64,000 bases of DNA from Tateyamaria sp. Alg231-49 (GCF_900143535.1 NZ_FRFA01000007.1:186001-250000); one strand, 5' to 3'. Counted from the first letter of the stretch, positions 12,481-21,630 are shown. Made by a program: numbers and translations. Notes: generated from the sequence alone by a model not told the origin.

Positions 12481-12515
12481 AAAAAGGCCGCTCCTATCAG
12501 GGGCGGCCTTTTTTG
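12481..12515. terminator. Bidirectional terminator between rpsI and the FemAB-like gene
   Basis: A nine-pair stem (12486-12494 with 12500-12508, loop TATCA) is flanked by an A-run on the left and a T-run on the right, so it can end both rplM-rpsI on + and the convergent acyltransferase gene on -. Confidence 0.9.
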
Positions 12516-12531
12516 TTTTCGAAGTTGGTTC

Positions 12532-13362
12532 TTACAGACAAGGTACACGCAACCATGACCCGCCCAGGGCGCGCACCTGTGCACCGGTGCCGATTTTGAA
12601 CCGCGCCAACCCTGGCGCGTTCACCGTATCCACGTGGCCAAGATCAAGGCGGGCCAAGCCTCGCCTTGCCAGATGATCGCATGCTCGCACCAACAGAGCG
12701 TGATGCGCGCCACTTCTGCGCCCGGCTTCTCCAGACCACCCCAGATAATAGGTGGCCACATGCCCATGGACTAAAAACAGCATCGCCGCGATGGGTTCCC
12801 GTTTGTCGGATGCGACGAACACCAGCGCGTTGTCGGGACTGGCCTTGGCATAGGCCTGCAACACAGCATGAGGCAGGCTGTGAAATCCCTTGGAACGCTG
12901 TTGCGCGAGATCCGCGGACAGTAACCAGCCGTGACGGAGCGGATCAAATCGGTCATGTTTGACCCGCAAACGCGCCTTTTCTGCCCGGCGCAAGGTTGCG
13001 CGCCATTTGGGTTTCATCGCGGCCAGACGTGCCGATGAGGTGCCAGACAAGGACAATTCAGCGACCCAGTTTGGCGTATGTATCTGGCGGTACCCGGCAG
13101 ACCTGAGCGCGGCCAGATCGTGCCCATCGCTGTTGATCACGTGCAGACTGGAGCCGCGCAGGATGTTGGCATTATTTGGTCCATACTCAGCCCGCCAGAT
13201 TGGCCCGCGAGAGGCCAGCGTCAGACCAAAGCGTGATATCGCCTGCACTGGTGCTGCACCGGGCAGGTGAACCTCAAGCACGGCACAGCCGGTCTGGCGT
13301 AACGCGGCGCTGTATTGTGGGTGTTGTTGTAAGGGCAGGCAAAGGTCCGGTTCCATCGCCAC
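12532..13362 (-). CDS. FemAB/GNAT-like acyltransferase
   Basis: 276 aa. The C-terminal half resembles BioF2/FemAB-type acyltransferases: KWRATLRRAEKARLRV, then LVFVASDKREPIAAMLFLVHG and TYYLGWSGEAGRRSGAHHALLVRACDHLARRG followed by LDLGHVDTVNAPGLARFKIGTGA. This fold moves aminoacyl or acyl groups; in roseobacters such genes are usually unassigned. It ends at the shared terminator with rpsI. The start could also be the ATG at 13356. Confidence 0.75.
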   Translation of the reverse strand: MAMEPDLCLPLQQHPQYSAALRQTGCAVLEVHLPGAAPVQAISRFGLTLASRGPIWRAEYGPNNANILRGSSLHVINSDGHDLAALRSAGYRQIHTPNWVAELSLSGTSSARLAAMKPKWRATLRRAEKARLRVKHDRFDPLRHGWLLSADLAQQRSKGFHSLPHAVLQAYAKASPDNALVFVASDKREPIAAMLFLVHGHVATYYLGWSGEAGRRSGAHHALLVRACDHLARRGLARLDLGHVDTVNAPGLARFKIGTGAQVRALGGSWLRVPCL

Positions 13363-13403
13363 TGTTAAGTCCTCCGAAACCTAATGTGGCGTTAACTGTG
13401 ATT

Positions 13404-13553
13404 ATGGTTGCACGAAAAACTTCACAAAAAATTGTGGCAGGTTGCTATGCTCCGCCGTCCAAACCAACTCTGTTTGGCGCTGCTGTCGTAGCGAGTGTCG
13501 TCACGTTGCCCATTGCGGTCGTGGTGCTGTGTGTCGAGCTATTTGGGCCATGA
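13404..13553 (+). CDS. Possible 49-aa membrane peptide
   Basis: Starts ATG 13404 (MVARKTSQKIVAGCYAPPSK) and ends TGA 13551-13553. Basic N-terminus, then one hydrophobic helix of about 24 residues (FGAAVVASVVTLPIAVVVLC). No ribosome-binding site is visible and third-position GC is near 50%, lower than the neighbours, so it may be chance. It is divergent from the FemAB-like gene. Function unknown. Confidence 0.35.
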   Translation: MVARKTSQKIVAGCYAPPSKPTLFGAAVVASVVTLPIAVVVLCVELFGP

Positions 13554-13770
13554 TCACCGGGGTTGATGGACGGGACCTTTGCGCTGGTCTGTCATGATTA
13601 ACACTCCGTTTACCATCGCAACCGTCCGTTGCGTTAAGTCCTGCCATTTGCGGAAATCGTTTCTCACGCGGCGCACGGGGTGTGGCTCGACGATTGTCCT
13701 TGTTTTTATGGTGTTAAAACCCGCAATGCATTTGCGCTGGCTGCGACACAAAAAAGCCGTCGCGCGCACG
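13554..13770. other. Intergenic stretch without a supported gene
   Basis: Short frames exist on both strands but none has a ribosome-binding site, sensible composition or recognisable homology. Near 13750 a run of six A, read as T on the minus strand, follows a GC-rich segment just after the TetR gene and could be a weak terminator for it; the stem is imperfect. Confidence 0.3.
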
Positions 13771-14388
13771 CTACTCATCCGGCTTGATCAGCCCCAGTCC
13801 ACGAAGGTAAATCCCAATCCCAGACTCCAGCAAATCCTCGGGCGGAAAGGGTGACGCGCGACCGGGCGAGTTGCGCGCAAACAGCTCCACAACGCCGTGG
13901 CTCATCGCCCAGATATGGGCCGAGAACATGGATGCAGGTGGGCGCTTATCCTCTGGAATATGCTCACTTAAATCGCCAGCAGCCTTTTCCAGAACGGCAT
14001 TAGCCCGGTTGGCCACATCGGCCAGTTCAGGCGTACGATTGACCGAAATCCCGCTTTCAAACATCGCGATATAATGGCCGGGAAAGCGGCGGGCAAAGGC
14101 CAGATAGGCGCGGCCCGTGGCCTCAAATGCGGCCAAGGCCGAAGGCTGCCCGGATTGATAGGCGTGCTCCATCAGATCAGCAAAGATGCCATAGCCCTGC
14201 CGCGCACATTCCGCGATCAAATCTTCGCGCCCTTCATAGTGGCGATAAACGGCAGCAGGGGTCACGCCCGCCTGCTTGGCCGCCTCAGATAGGGTGAAGC
14301 CTGTTGGCCCCTTTTCCTCGATCAATTGCAAGGCTGCATCGATCAAAGCCTGTCGAAGGTTGCCGTGGTGATAGCCGCGTTTAGGCAT
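13771..14388 (-). CDS. TetR/AcrR family regulator with WHG-type C-terminal domain
   Basis: 205 aa. The N-terminal helix-turn-helix is clear ([29 protein letters not shown], residues 35-65), followed by a ligand-binding domain containing an [17 protein letters not shown] segment like the WHG-domain group. The start [13 protein letters not shown] at 14388 matches the family; it overlaps the end of ppk2 by eight bases, so the two are probably cotranscribed and the regulator may be encoded with a gene it controls. An alternative ATG lies at 14409. The ligand is unknown. Confidence 0.88.
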   Translation of the reverse strand: MPKRGYHHGNLRQALIDAALQLIEEKGPTGFTLSEAAKQAGVTPAAVYRHYEGREDLIAECARQGYGIFADLMEHAYQSGQPSALAAFEATGRAYLAFARRFPGHYIAMFESGISVNRTPELADVANRANAVLEKAAGDLSEHIPEDKRPPASMFSAHIWAMSHGVVELFARNSPGRASPFPPEDLLESGIGIYLRGLGLIKPDE

Positions 14389-15250
14389 CCCAGATATCCG
14401 GTCCGCCACAGATTTCTTTTTCTATTTTACCAATGGCTTGCAGGTCTTTGTTTGTGTAATCCAGTCCGTGCAAAAGCGTGCGGATTGCGTTCAGGCGCGC
14501 GCGCTTCTTGTCGTCCGATCGCACGATGGTCCAGGGCGCGATATCTGAATGTGATAACTGCAGCGTTTCGCGGATCGCGTCGGTGTAGTCGTCCCATTTG
14601 CCCAGACCCTCAACATCGATCCAGCTGAGTTTCCACTGTTTGAGCGGGTTACGTTCGCGCGCCATGATCCGGCGCAACTGTTCGGCCCGGCATACGTTCA
14701 GCCAGAACTTGAAGACATGGATCCCATCGTCGATCATCATCTCTTCGAAGGGGTTCACTTGGGCGAAAAAGTGCGCGCGTTGCGCGGGCGTGCAAAACTC
14801 AAAGACATGCTCGACCACGCCTCGATTGTACCAGCTGCGATCGAACATCACCAATTCACCGGCAGAGGGTAAGTGCTTGGTATAGCGTTGAAAGTACCAC
14901 TCCGTGCTTTCTTTTTCGGTGGGTTTTGACAAGGCCACAACCCGAGCGCTTCGTGGGTTCAGGTTCTGGCGAAACCGTTGGATCGTGCCGCCTTTTCCAG
15001 CGGCATCGCGCCCCTCAAAAACGCAGGCAATCCGCGCGCCGGTTGCCTTGACCCAGCTCTGCATCTTGACCAGCTCGATCTGCAAAGCTTCCATTTCGCG
15101 TTCGTAATCCTTGCGCTTCATCCGCTCTGCGTGAGGGTAAGTCGGGGTCAGGATATCATCCTTGTCAGCGCCGGCGATCTTGTCGCGCACATCGTCTGGG
15201 GCACCGGTTTCGTAGAACTCGGTGATGGCACCGTCAAAGGGAAGGGTCAT
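14381..15250 (-). CDS. ppk2: Polyphosphate kinase 2
   Basis: 289 aa. Transfers phosphate between polyphosphate and nucleotides, mostly regenerating NTPs or NDPs. Walker A is [12 protein letters not shown] near residue 79, Walker B is [13 protein letters not shown] near residue 138, and the lid region carries [17 protein letters not shown]. All catalytic landmarks of a single-domain PPK2 are present. It lies upstream of and overlaps the TetR gene, and is 55 bases downstream of a hydrolase gene on the same strand. Confidence 0.95.
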   Translation of the reverse strand: MTLPFDGAITEFYETGAPDDVRDKIAGADKDDILTPTYPHAERMKRKDYEREMEALQIELVKMQSWVKATGARIACVFEGRDAAGKGGTIQRFRQNLNPRSARVVALSKPTEKESTEWYFQRYTKHLPSAGELVMFDRSWYNRGVVEHVFEFCTPAQRAHFFAQVNPFEEMMIDDGIHVFKFWLNVCRAEQLRRIMARERNPLKQWKLSWIDVEGLGKWDDYTDAIRETLQLSHSDIAPWTIVRSDDKKRARLNAIRTLLHGLDYTNKDLQAIGKIEKEICGGPDIWDA

Positions 15251-15305
15251 TTGATATCCCGCTCAAGTTACTGCTCTTAACATGCAATATGGGGGAGGTT
15301 AGCGG

Positions 15306-16277
15306 TTAACGCAAACCGGCCCGTGTAGCGACCCGGTCAATTGCCGCGATTACCTCTTTGGGGTTCGTGTGTTGCGGCATGTGTCCGATGCCGGGCAAGA
15401 CGGTGACATTTGCCCCTTCGATCTGCCCGGGAACTTTGGCGGAGTGGACTGACAGCGGCACGATGGTGTCCGCATCCCCGTGCACGATTTCCACGGGCAC
15501 TTTGATTGCACCGTATTGCGCTGACATTTCAACGACATAGGGGCGCAGCCAATTCACCTGACGGGCATTGGCCCGCATCGAATGACGCCGTAACGACAGG
15601 GCCGCTCCGACATGTTCCAGATAGCCATCAGGTGCGTCTTGGGGTTCGAATATACTGGCGAGTGTGGTTTCGACGTAGGTTTTCGGCACGAAAGCCGACA
15701 GCAAAGGCACCGCCAACCCGCCGCCCCAAGCCGAACCATTTACGCGGTAGGTCCAGCCCAGATCACCCGGCCAAGGGTTGGCCACGCCAGCGACCGACAC
15801 AAGCCCGGCCAGATCGTCAAATTCCAGCGCCCATGCGTATCCTATGATCCCACCGAACGAGTGTCCCAACACAATCGGGTTTGTGACCCCCAGCTGATCC
15901 GTGGCGGCCTTTAACAACCGTGCCTGATCCCGTGGGCTGGCATGAGCGGTGGAAAAGGCGCGCCTGTGCGCCGGGTCCAACTGTTCGGTCCATCCCATTC
16001 CGGGTCTGTCCAGCATCGTGACGCGGTAGCGGTCCTTTAGCATATCGGCAAAAGCAAAGGAAAAATCGCGCGTGTTGCCTGAGGCCCCGTGCAGTAGCAC
16101 GACGTCGGGGCCTTGACCCATTTGCACGGCGTGCACTGTCACGCCGTCCACATCGATCAATCGCCCCATATGAGGGTAGTTGGCGGCAGCATCCCGGTCG
16201 CGTTTGATCGAAAAGAACTGAACAATCACAACCGAGACCACAATCACGGCAAGCAGAAACACCAGTGCTGTTTTCAT
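15306..16277 (-). CDS. Membrane-anchored alpha/beta hydrolase
   Basis: 323 aa. An N-terminal hydrophobic helix (ALVFLLAVIVVSVVIVQFF, residues 3-21) should anchor it or export it, followed by an alpha/beta-hydrolase domain. Nucleophile elbow GHSFGG, oxyanion-region HGASGN, acid in HGDADTIVP and histidine in PGIGHMPQHT make a complete triad. The substrate is unknown. It starts three bases after metA ends, so the two are cotranscribed; this does not necessarily mean a shared pathway. Confidence 0.85.
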   Translation of the reverse strand: MKTALVFLLAVIVVSVVIVQFFSIKRDRDAAANYPHMGRLIDVDGVTVHAVQMGQGPDVVLLHGASGNTRDFSFAFADMLKDRYRVTMLDRPGMGWTEQLDPAHRRAFSTAHASPRDQARLLKAATDQLGVTNPIVLGHSFGGIIGYAWALEFDDLAGLVSVAGVANPWPGDLGWTYRVNGSAWGGGLAVPLLSAFVPKTYVETTLASIFEPQDAPDGYLEHVGAALSLRRHSMRANARQVNWLRPYVVEMSAQYGAIKVPVEIVHGDADTIVPLSVHSAKVPGQIEGANVTVLPGIGHMPQHTNPKEVIAAIDRVATRAGLR

Positions 16278-16280
16278 CGC

Positions 16281-17228
16281 CTATCCCCGCAGGTCGGTGC
16301 GATCTTGTCCGATCCGCTCCATCTCGTATGGGGTTGTCAGATAGACTTCTGACAACCAGTTTCCATAGAGAAGGTGGGCGTGGCTACGCCAGCGATTGAG
16401 GGGGCGCTGATTGGCGTCGTTGTTTGGGAAATACCCAACCGGCATGGCGATCTTGGCGCCCTGCACCTGAACAGACGCCAGATCGCGGTCGTATTCCTGT
16501 TTCAGCGTGTCACTGTCGTATTCAAAGTGATTCAGAATGTAGAGCGCACGGTGCTGAGGGTCTTCGATCAAGCAGGGGCCGGTGACGTCCGACCCCAGCA
16601 AAATTGGCAGACCTGCTGCCTCTACTTCATCGCGGCGCACTTCAGTCCAGCGGCTTACGGGGATGACGCAATCATCTGAAAAGCCGCGCAAATAGGGCGA
16701 GGCAGGTGCAAGGTTTGCGTGCCGATACGTGCCGAACAGCTTTTCTGTCAGCAGGTGTTTGGGTACATCATGAAAATGGTGCAGCATCGCCATCCCGCCC
16801 CAGCATACGCCAAAGGTGGAATGTACATGGGTTTGGGTCCAGTCCATGACTTCGCACAGCTCTTCCCAATAGCTCACGTCTTCAAAGTCGAGGTGTTCGA
16901 TGGGCGCGCCAGTGATGATCAGGCCGTCAAACTTCTGGTCTTTGATCTCTGCAAACGGGCGATAGAAGCTGTCCATGTGATCGGCCGAGGTGTTCTTGGC
17001 CTCGTGATCCGTCATCCGGACAAGCGTCAGTTCGATCTGCAATGGTGTGGCCCCAATGAGACGCGCAAACTGTGTTTCGGTCTGAATCTTCTTGGGCATC
17101 AGATTCAGCAGCGCGATTTTGAGCGGTCGAATGTCCTGAGAGGCCGCCAGCTCGTCATCCATCACCATCACGCCCTCGCTGTCGAGGACGGAATAGGCGG
17201 GCAGGGTGCGGGGCAGTTTCAGGGGCAT
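16281..17228 (-). CDS. metA: Homoserine O-acyltransferase of the MetA family, predicted acetyl-CoA type
   Basis: 315 aa, first committed step of methionine synthesis. The catalytic cysteine is C142 in STFGVCWGG; the downstream NHFEYD holds the usual histidine-glutamate pair. In MetA enzymes the residue at position 111 sets donor choice: glutamate in acetyl-CoA users such as Bacillus cereus, glycine in succinyl-CoA users such as E. coli. Here [10 protein letters not shown] puts glutamate exactly at 111, so acetyl-CoA is predicted despite the usual 'succinyltransferase' label. It lies 41 bases after the P-loop gene; no SAM riboswitch is visible in that gap. Confidence 0.93.
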   Translation of the reverse strand: MPLKLPRTLPAYSVLDSEGVMVMDDELAASQDIRPLKIALLNLMPKKIQTETQFARLIGATPLQIELTLVRMTDHEAKNTSADHMDSFYRPFAEIKDQKFDGLIITGAPIEHLDFEDVSYWEELCEVMDWTQTHVHSTFGVCWGGMAMLHHFHDVPKHLLTEKLFGTYRHANLAPASPYLRGFSDDCVIPVSRWTEVRRDEVEAAGLPILLGSDVTGPCLIEDPQHRALYILNHFEYDSDTLKQEYDRDLASVQVQGAKIAMPVGYFPNNDANQRPLNRWRSHAHLLYGNWLSEVYLTTPYEMERIGQDRTDLRG

Positions 17229-17269
17229 GGGTGGTTCCGGGCGAAAGGGCTAGGGGAAGGCAGATAGCC

Positions 17270-18133
17270 TTAGCTTGCGCGGCGCTCAAGGGCGACGGCG
17301 ACGAGATCGATGAAATCCGCTTCACCTTTGAGAGAGGCGACTTCGTCCGCCGTGACACTCACGCCCCAACGTTCCATCGCTTCATAGCGGGGCTGGCGGT
17401 GCGCCAGCGCGCGCGCGTACGTCCAGCGCACAAAGGCGTCTGGGTCGACCTTGTCTTCGCCGAGGCCGGTTTCACCAAGATACGTGTTCCAGCAGTTCAA
17501 TAGGAACTCGGGCTGATAGGCCATGGGCTTGGGCGCCTTGTCGAACCGTGCGATCAGCGCTTGGGTATGGGCGGCATCCCCTTTGATCCAAAGCGGCAGG
17601 CAGGTGCGCGACAGATGGGTCAACAGCGGGTCGTTATCGTCTGTTGCGTCTACCCATTCACAGATTGACCCACCGGTGTCACAGATAAAGTGGGGATAGC
17701 CATAAAGCGCCTGCGCCCGGTCTGCGAAATAGCTGGTGTCGTTCAAGGCGGACAGTTCTGATTGGTGGAACTGTTCTTGACGGCGACGATATTCCGCAAT
17801 GGGCAGTCCACCTTTTTCCGGATCGCCGGGTTTGCCCAGATAGGTGGACACGGGGCTAAGGTTGTCGAACGTGATGTTGGAGCCGATATAGATGCTGTCA
17901 GACATCAGCAGAGACCGCAGAAACGGCACCTTCATGGCTTCGGCCTTGGCGTTGTCGGCGATCAGCTCGCCCATATACCGCGTGCCGATCCGGTAATCGA
18001 TAGAGTAGTGGAACCAATGGCCAGAGGCGCGCACGATGCTCGACATATGCGTCTTGCCCAGACCCGACATGCCATAAACCAACACGCGCTTTTGCGCGGC
18101 TGCGCGCCAGTCATCGGCGGTGCGATAAAGCAT
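17270..18133 (-). CDS. Conserved P-loop protein of unknown role
   Basis: 287 aa with a Walker A motif near residue 21 (VYGMSGLGKTHMSSIVR), followed by RIGTRYMGELI and a long alpha/beta region including HFICDTGGSICEW. No transporter or kinase signature is evident beyond nucleotide binding; similar proteins in roseobacters are annotated only as ATPases. It reads in the same direction as metA and ends 41 bases upstream of it. A small-molecule or protein kinase-like activity is possible but unsupported. Confidence 0.75.
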   Translation of the reverse strand: MLYRTADDWRAAAQKRVLVYGMSGLGKTHMSSIVRASGHWFHYSIDYRIGTRYMGELIADNAKAEAMKVPFLRSLLMSDSIYIGSNITFDNLSPVSTYLGKPGDPEKGGLPIAEYRRRQEQFHQSELSALNDTSYFADRAQALYGYPHFICDTGGSICEWVDATDDNDPLLTHLSRTCLPLWIKGDAAHTQALIARFDKAPKPMAYQPEFLLNCWNTYLGETGLGEDKVDPDAFVRWTYARALAHRQPRYEAMERWGVSVTADEVASLKGEADFIDLVAVALERRAS

Positions 18134-18214
18134 GATGGTCGTTCCTGTCCGCTTCTGTTCGCGCCGTGGTAACGATGTGCCTGCTAGCGGTCAACACGAC
18201 CATCCGCCAGACGC

Positions 18215-19126
18215 TCACCGCATGCTGCGCACCCATGCCCAAAGTCGCCGGTCCAGAATGACAAGGCCAAGGGCCAACAAGGCAAAGCCGACAAAGGCAT
18301 TCGGCCCCAAAGCCTCCCCCCGCACCCACGCACCGAGGGCAATGGCCACAGGCGGGATCAGCAGGGTGACGAGCATCAGATTGCCTGCGCCCGCCAATGC
18401 CAGCACTCGGTAATAAAGCAGGTAAGCACCTGCCGTGGCGATGAAGGCATAGTATCCAATGGCGAGCAGCGTAGGTTTCGCCAGATCAAGGTTGATTGGC
18501 CCGTCAACGATCCACGCCAGTGGTAGGATGATCAGCGTTGACCCGGTCAGCATACCTGCGGCGGCGACTTGAGGGGCAAGCCCGCCCAGAAAATGGCGCG
18601 CCCACACGCTTGCCAGAGCGTAGGACACTGTGCCGGCAAGGATGGCGAGCTGTGCAAGGCTTTGCAGATCAAAGCTGCGAAAATTGTCGAGGCCGATGGC
18701 CGTCGCGACCCCCAAGAAACCCAAGGTCACCCCAATGGCCTTACGCGTGGTGATCCGCTCATCCGCAAAAAACAGCGCGGCTGCAATCACTCCGAAAATG
18801 GCGGTGGCTCCGTTCAAGATCGAGGTCAGACCCGTTTCAATGTAAAGCTGCCCCCACGCCATCAGACCAAACGGGATCACGTTGTTCAGCAGACCCATGC
18901 CCAGAAACCCCAACCAGATACGCGGGTCGCGGGGCAGGGGCAGACGCATCACAGCCACCACGGCCCAAAGTGCCAGCATCGCCCATCCGGTACGGTGAGC
19001 AACAGAAGTCAGAGGGGGGACCTCATCCAGCGCCACCCGGATGGCCAGAAAGGATGCACCCCATATCGTGGCCAGCAAGATCATCTCGGCCCAAGCGCGG
19101 CCTGTCATCGTCTTTTGTGGTGTCAT
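18215..19126 (-). CDS. EamA/DMT-family transporter
   Basis: 303 aa with about ten predicted membrane helices in two EamA repeats, beginning WAEMILLATIWGASFLAIRVALDEVPP and ending ALLALGLVILDRRLW. Such drug/metabolite transporters export small molecules such as amino acids, purines or osmolytes; substrate unknown. The ATG at 19126 is used; MTGRAW at 19108 is an alternative. It is downstream of a terminator, so it has its own promoter. Confidence 0.88.
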   Translation of the reverse strand: MTPQKTMTGRAWAEMILLATIWGASFLAIRVALDEVPPLTSVAHRTGWAMLALWAVVAVMRLPLPRDPRIWLGFLGMGLLNNVIPFGLMAWGQLYIETGLTSILNGATAIFGVIAAALFFADERITTRKAIGVTLGFLGVATAIGLDNFRSFDLQSLAQLAILAGTVSYALASVWARHFLGGLAPQVAAAGMLTGSTLIILPLAWIVDGPINLDLAKPTLLAIGYYAFIATAGAYLLYYRVLALAGAGNLMLVTLLIPPVAIALGAWVRGEALGPNAFVGFALLALGLVILDRRLWAWVRSMR

Positions 19127-19175
19127 GTGAGAAGTAGTGTCAGCGGCGCTGAGTAGGTGCCACCCGAATCCTGCG

Positions 19176-19212
19176 CAAAGAAAAACCCCCGCGGCGATTG
19201 CTGCAGGGGTTT
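19176..19212 (-). terminator. Terminator of the FadL-like gene
   Basis: On the minus strand a stem (19183-19195 with 19200-19212, one mismatch and one G-T pair) is followed by TTTTTCTTT. It lies 25 bases after the stop of the outer-membrane gene. Confidence 0.85.
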
Positions 19213-19236
19213 GGTCATTTTCAATGATTGAATGGA

Positions 19237-20355
19237 TCAGAAATTGTAGCCGATCTTGATGCCGAACGCTATTGCGTCGTTGTCTTCAAAAATACCGCCC
19301 GGCACTGCGGGGCCGACGCGTGTATTTGCATCACCGATGTCGATAAACCGAACACCAGTTGTGACTTTCATATTGCCTTTTGTGTAGATCGCAGACAGCG
19401 CCACACTGGTAAAACCATCAGTCGGGCCTAGGTTCCCTGTTGGCGATCCTGTGGTTTCTTCGTAGCTGACTGATCCTGCAACGGACCACTGATCATTCAA
19501 CCTGCGGCCCAAGCCCAGCGTCCAGGTGATCCGATCATCGTCAAAAAATACCAGCGGCGATCCAACCAAGGCAACATATTGCTCCGGCGCGATTTCGAAC
19601 GAGGACCACTCGACCCAGCGCACCGAACCGAACAGAAGCGTGTCCTTGGCGATCCCGGATTGGAAATCCAGCGTCAGGGATTGCGGAGTTTCGATCTCCG
19701 TAGTTGACGCAACACTGCTTCCCAAAACGCTGCTTTCGATGGTGTCAAGTTCGTGCTCGATGGAGGACTGGTAAGTCAGCGAGACGCGCATCGCAATTTC
19801 GGGCATCTCGTAAGACGCACCAACGAGGTAGCCAACTGCGCCGTCGCTGTCGGCGTTTGCTTCATAAGGTGGAGTCACACCCGGCACCGCCGTAACGAAC
19901 GGCACAACAGCCGCGGCTGAGATAACTTGGTACCGCAGCCCGCCGTAAACGCTGAATTGGTTTGGCATCTTGTACCGCAAAACCGCGGTCAGAGCGTCAG
20001 AATCAAAAAACGCCGTTGAACCCTGAGCGAAGTATCCGGTACCGGTGGGATAATCTACGTCCGCGCCATAGGGCTGGTCATAGATCAATGAATACGAAAA
20101 TTTTTCGTTGATGTCCGCTTTGTACGCGAAACCAAACTGGTTGTAGCTGGGCGTCAAGTCACCCGATTGGGCGCCTGGCGTGACCAACCCACCTACCCCC
20201 GAGGTGTCTGGGCTGATATGCGCATAGCTAAATTCAAGATAGCGGCCGTTCTCGAACAGTGGGGCGACCGATTGATTGGTGCGTTCCACTCCTGCTGCTG
20301 ACGCTGCTGTAGCACCCAGCAAAACGGCGGACGTCGCCAAAATATACGTTTTCAT
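19237..20355 (-). CDS. FadL/OMPP1-family outer-membrane transport protein
   Basis: 372 aa beta-barrel. A signal peptide (MKTYILATSAVLLGATAASA, cut before AG) leads into alternating aromatic strands ending in the barrel motif IAFGIKIGYNF. FadL-type channels take up long-chain fatty acids and other hydrophobic compounds across the outer membrane. The gene is monocistronic, with a strong terminator after it and an AT-rich promoter region before it that includes a TGACG inverted repeat. Confidence 0.88.
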   Translation of the reverse strand: MKTYILATSAVLLGATAASAAGVERTNQSVAPLFENGRYLEFSYAHISPDTSGVGGLVTPGAQSGDLTPSYNQFGFAYKADINEKFSYSLIYDQPYGADVDYPTGTGYFAQGSTAFFDSDALTAVLRYKMPNQFSVYGGLRYQVISAAAVVPFVTAVPGVTPPYEANADSDGAVGYLVGASYEMPEIAMRVSLTYQSSIEHELDTIESSVLGSSVASTTEIETPQSLTLDFQSGIAKDTLLFGSVRWVEWSSFEIAPEQYVALVGSPLVFFDDDRITWTLGLGRRLNDQWSVAGSVSYEETTGSPTGNLGPTDGFTSVALSAIYTKGNMKVTTGVRFIDIGDANTRVGPAVPGGIFEDNDAIAFGIKIGYNF

Positions 20356-20466
20356 TTACTTCCTCCCAAAGCGCGAAATCTGTTTTGAGTGGGTACGCGC
20401 CGGGTGTGCATAAGGTATTTTCAAGGGGGGTGCGTCAATAATGACCCTAGGGCACAAACTTGCATG

Positions 20467-20479
20467 TGACGGAGCGTCA
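20467..20479. promoter_or_regulatory. Inverted repeat TGACG-N3-CGTCA upstream of the FadL-like gene
   Basis: A perfect five-base inverted repeat (TGACG GAG CGTCA) lies 112 bases upstream of the FadL-like start. It is a plausible operator; the regulator is not known. A second palindrome, CCCTAGGG, lies about 20 bases closer to the gene. Confidence 0.35.
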
Positions 20480-20506
20480 TAATTTTGTGACCTTGCAGAC
20501 ACAACC

Positions 20507-21394
20507 CTAACTGCGACGGGTTTCAACCCAGAGGTTTAGGTAGTTTCCGGCAAAGATGATCAGGGCTCCGACAAACACCCAGATATCGATTGCCTCGTTG
20601 TAGGCCAGCATTCCAATTACGGCGATAGTGGGCAGGCGGATAAAGTCAATTGGCACCACGACGGTAGCCGGAGCAATGGCCAGCGCATTGGTCAAACAGA
20701 AATGGGCCAGCAGACCCGCGCATCCGATCAGAAAAACCCATGGAACCATTTGCGCATTCGGGAAAGCGACATCTCCGTCCCAGCTCGCCATCACAACGCC
20801 CATCACCAGTTGCATCACGGTCAACCAAAACAAGATGGACGTGATTCCCTCTGTTCGCGTAAGCCGTTTGGTCAGCATGATGGTAAGCGCAAAAAAGATG
20901 GCACTTGAGGCAGCCGTAATCACGCCAGCGTTCAGCCCGGCCATGTCAGGGCGTGCCACGATCAGGATACCAATGAACCCCATGATCGCAGCAAGCCCCC
21001 GCACCAGCGTCAGCCGCTCACCCAAAACAAGGGGGCTGAGCACGATGACCCATATGGGTGATGTGAATTCCAACGCAAAGACCTGCGCCAGCGGAATCAC
21101 TGTTACAGCGTAGAACCACAGGTTCTGGCCCGTAAAATGGGCCAAGTTCCGCATGGTATGCGTGCCAAGGCGCTCCGTCTTGATGGACCGCCAGGCGCCC
21201 GTTGCTCCTGCCAATACACAGACAATGATCACCCCGACCATGCTGCGATACATCATGATTTCGAACGTATCGAGGCTGCCCGACACTTCGCGTCCGGCCA
21301 CGGCCATGCTGGAAAACGAGGCGATGGACCCGGTCATCCAAAGGGCAGCCTTCAGGACTTGGCCCGTCGCATCTTGGGGTGCTTTGGTCATCAT
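20507..21394 (-). CDS. EamA/DMT-family transporter
   Basis: 295 aa, about ten helices in two EamA repeats, ending IWVFVGALIIFAGNYLNLWVETRRS. The start MMTKAPQD at 21394 has a GGAT ribosome-binding site; the longer frame from 21442 adds a non-hydrophobic tail without support. Substrate unknown. Not close in sequence to the transporter at 18215. Confidence 0.88.
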   Translation of the reverse strand: MMTKAPQDATGQVLKAALWMTGSIASFSSMAVAGREVSGSLDTFEIMMYRSMVGVIIVCVLAGATGAWRSIKTERLGTHTMRNLAHFTGQNLWFYAVTVIPLAQVFALEFTSPIWVIVLSPLVLGERLTLVRGLAAIMGFIGILIVARPDMAGLNAGVITAASSAIFFALTIMLTKRLTRTEGITSILFWLTVMQLVMGVVMASWDGDVAFPNAQMVPWVFLIGCAGLLAHFCLTNALAIAPATVVVPIDFIRLPTIAVIGMLAYNEAIDIWVFVGALIIFAGNYLNLWVETRRS

Positions 21395-21456
21395 TCGGAT
21401 CCAATCCGCATTGGTGCGAACAGGGGATCCGTCGCCGAACAAGTTTGGGGCAGCCG

Positions 21457-21630
21457 CTACAAGATTTCAACTGCAACCACTGAAACTCCAAGGGCCAAGC
21501 CGATCGCGCCGCTCAAAACAAGTTTGGGTCTCTGATACCTCGGTTTTGGTTGGTAGCAGGCGTGGCAGGTAGATCCTGAAAGCCGCATCTTGTGTCCGCA
21601 GCAAGGGCATTTGAAAATTCGGATTGCCAT
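21457..21630 (-). CDS. 57-aa zinc-ribbon and membrane-helix microprotein
   Basis: ATG 21630 follows a good ribosome-binding site (AGGGGAC). The product opens MAIRIFKCPCCGHKMRLSG, with a treble-clef zinc ribbon CPCC ... CHAC, then a basic proline-rich linker and a single C-terminal helix (LVLSGAIGLALGVSVVAVEIL). This predicts a tail-anchored protein with a cytoplasmic zinc knuckle. A longer frame from 21699 has no support. Function unknown. Confidence 0.65.
   Translation of the reverse strand: MAIRIFKCPCCGHKMRLSGSTCHACYQPKPRYQRPKLVLSGAIGLALGVSVVAVEIL

Noticed and set aside
13554-13854. Short frames on both strands in the TetR-FemAB gap
   Set aside because: No ribosome-binding site, poor composition and partial overlap with the TetR gene.
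15640-15665. tRNA T-loop-like GGTTCGAAT
   Set aside because: Lies inside the hydrolase gene with no acceptor or anticodon stems. No tRNA found anywhere in the window.
17229-17269. SAM riboswitch upstream of metA
   Set aside because: Only 41 bases, with a short AAGGC/GCCTT hairpin; the SAM-II conserved pseudoknot bases are not there.
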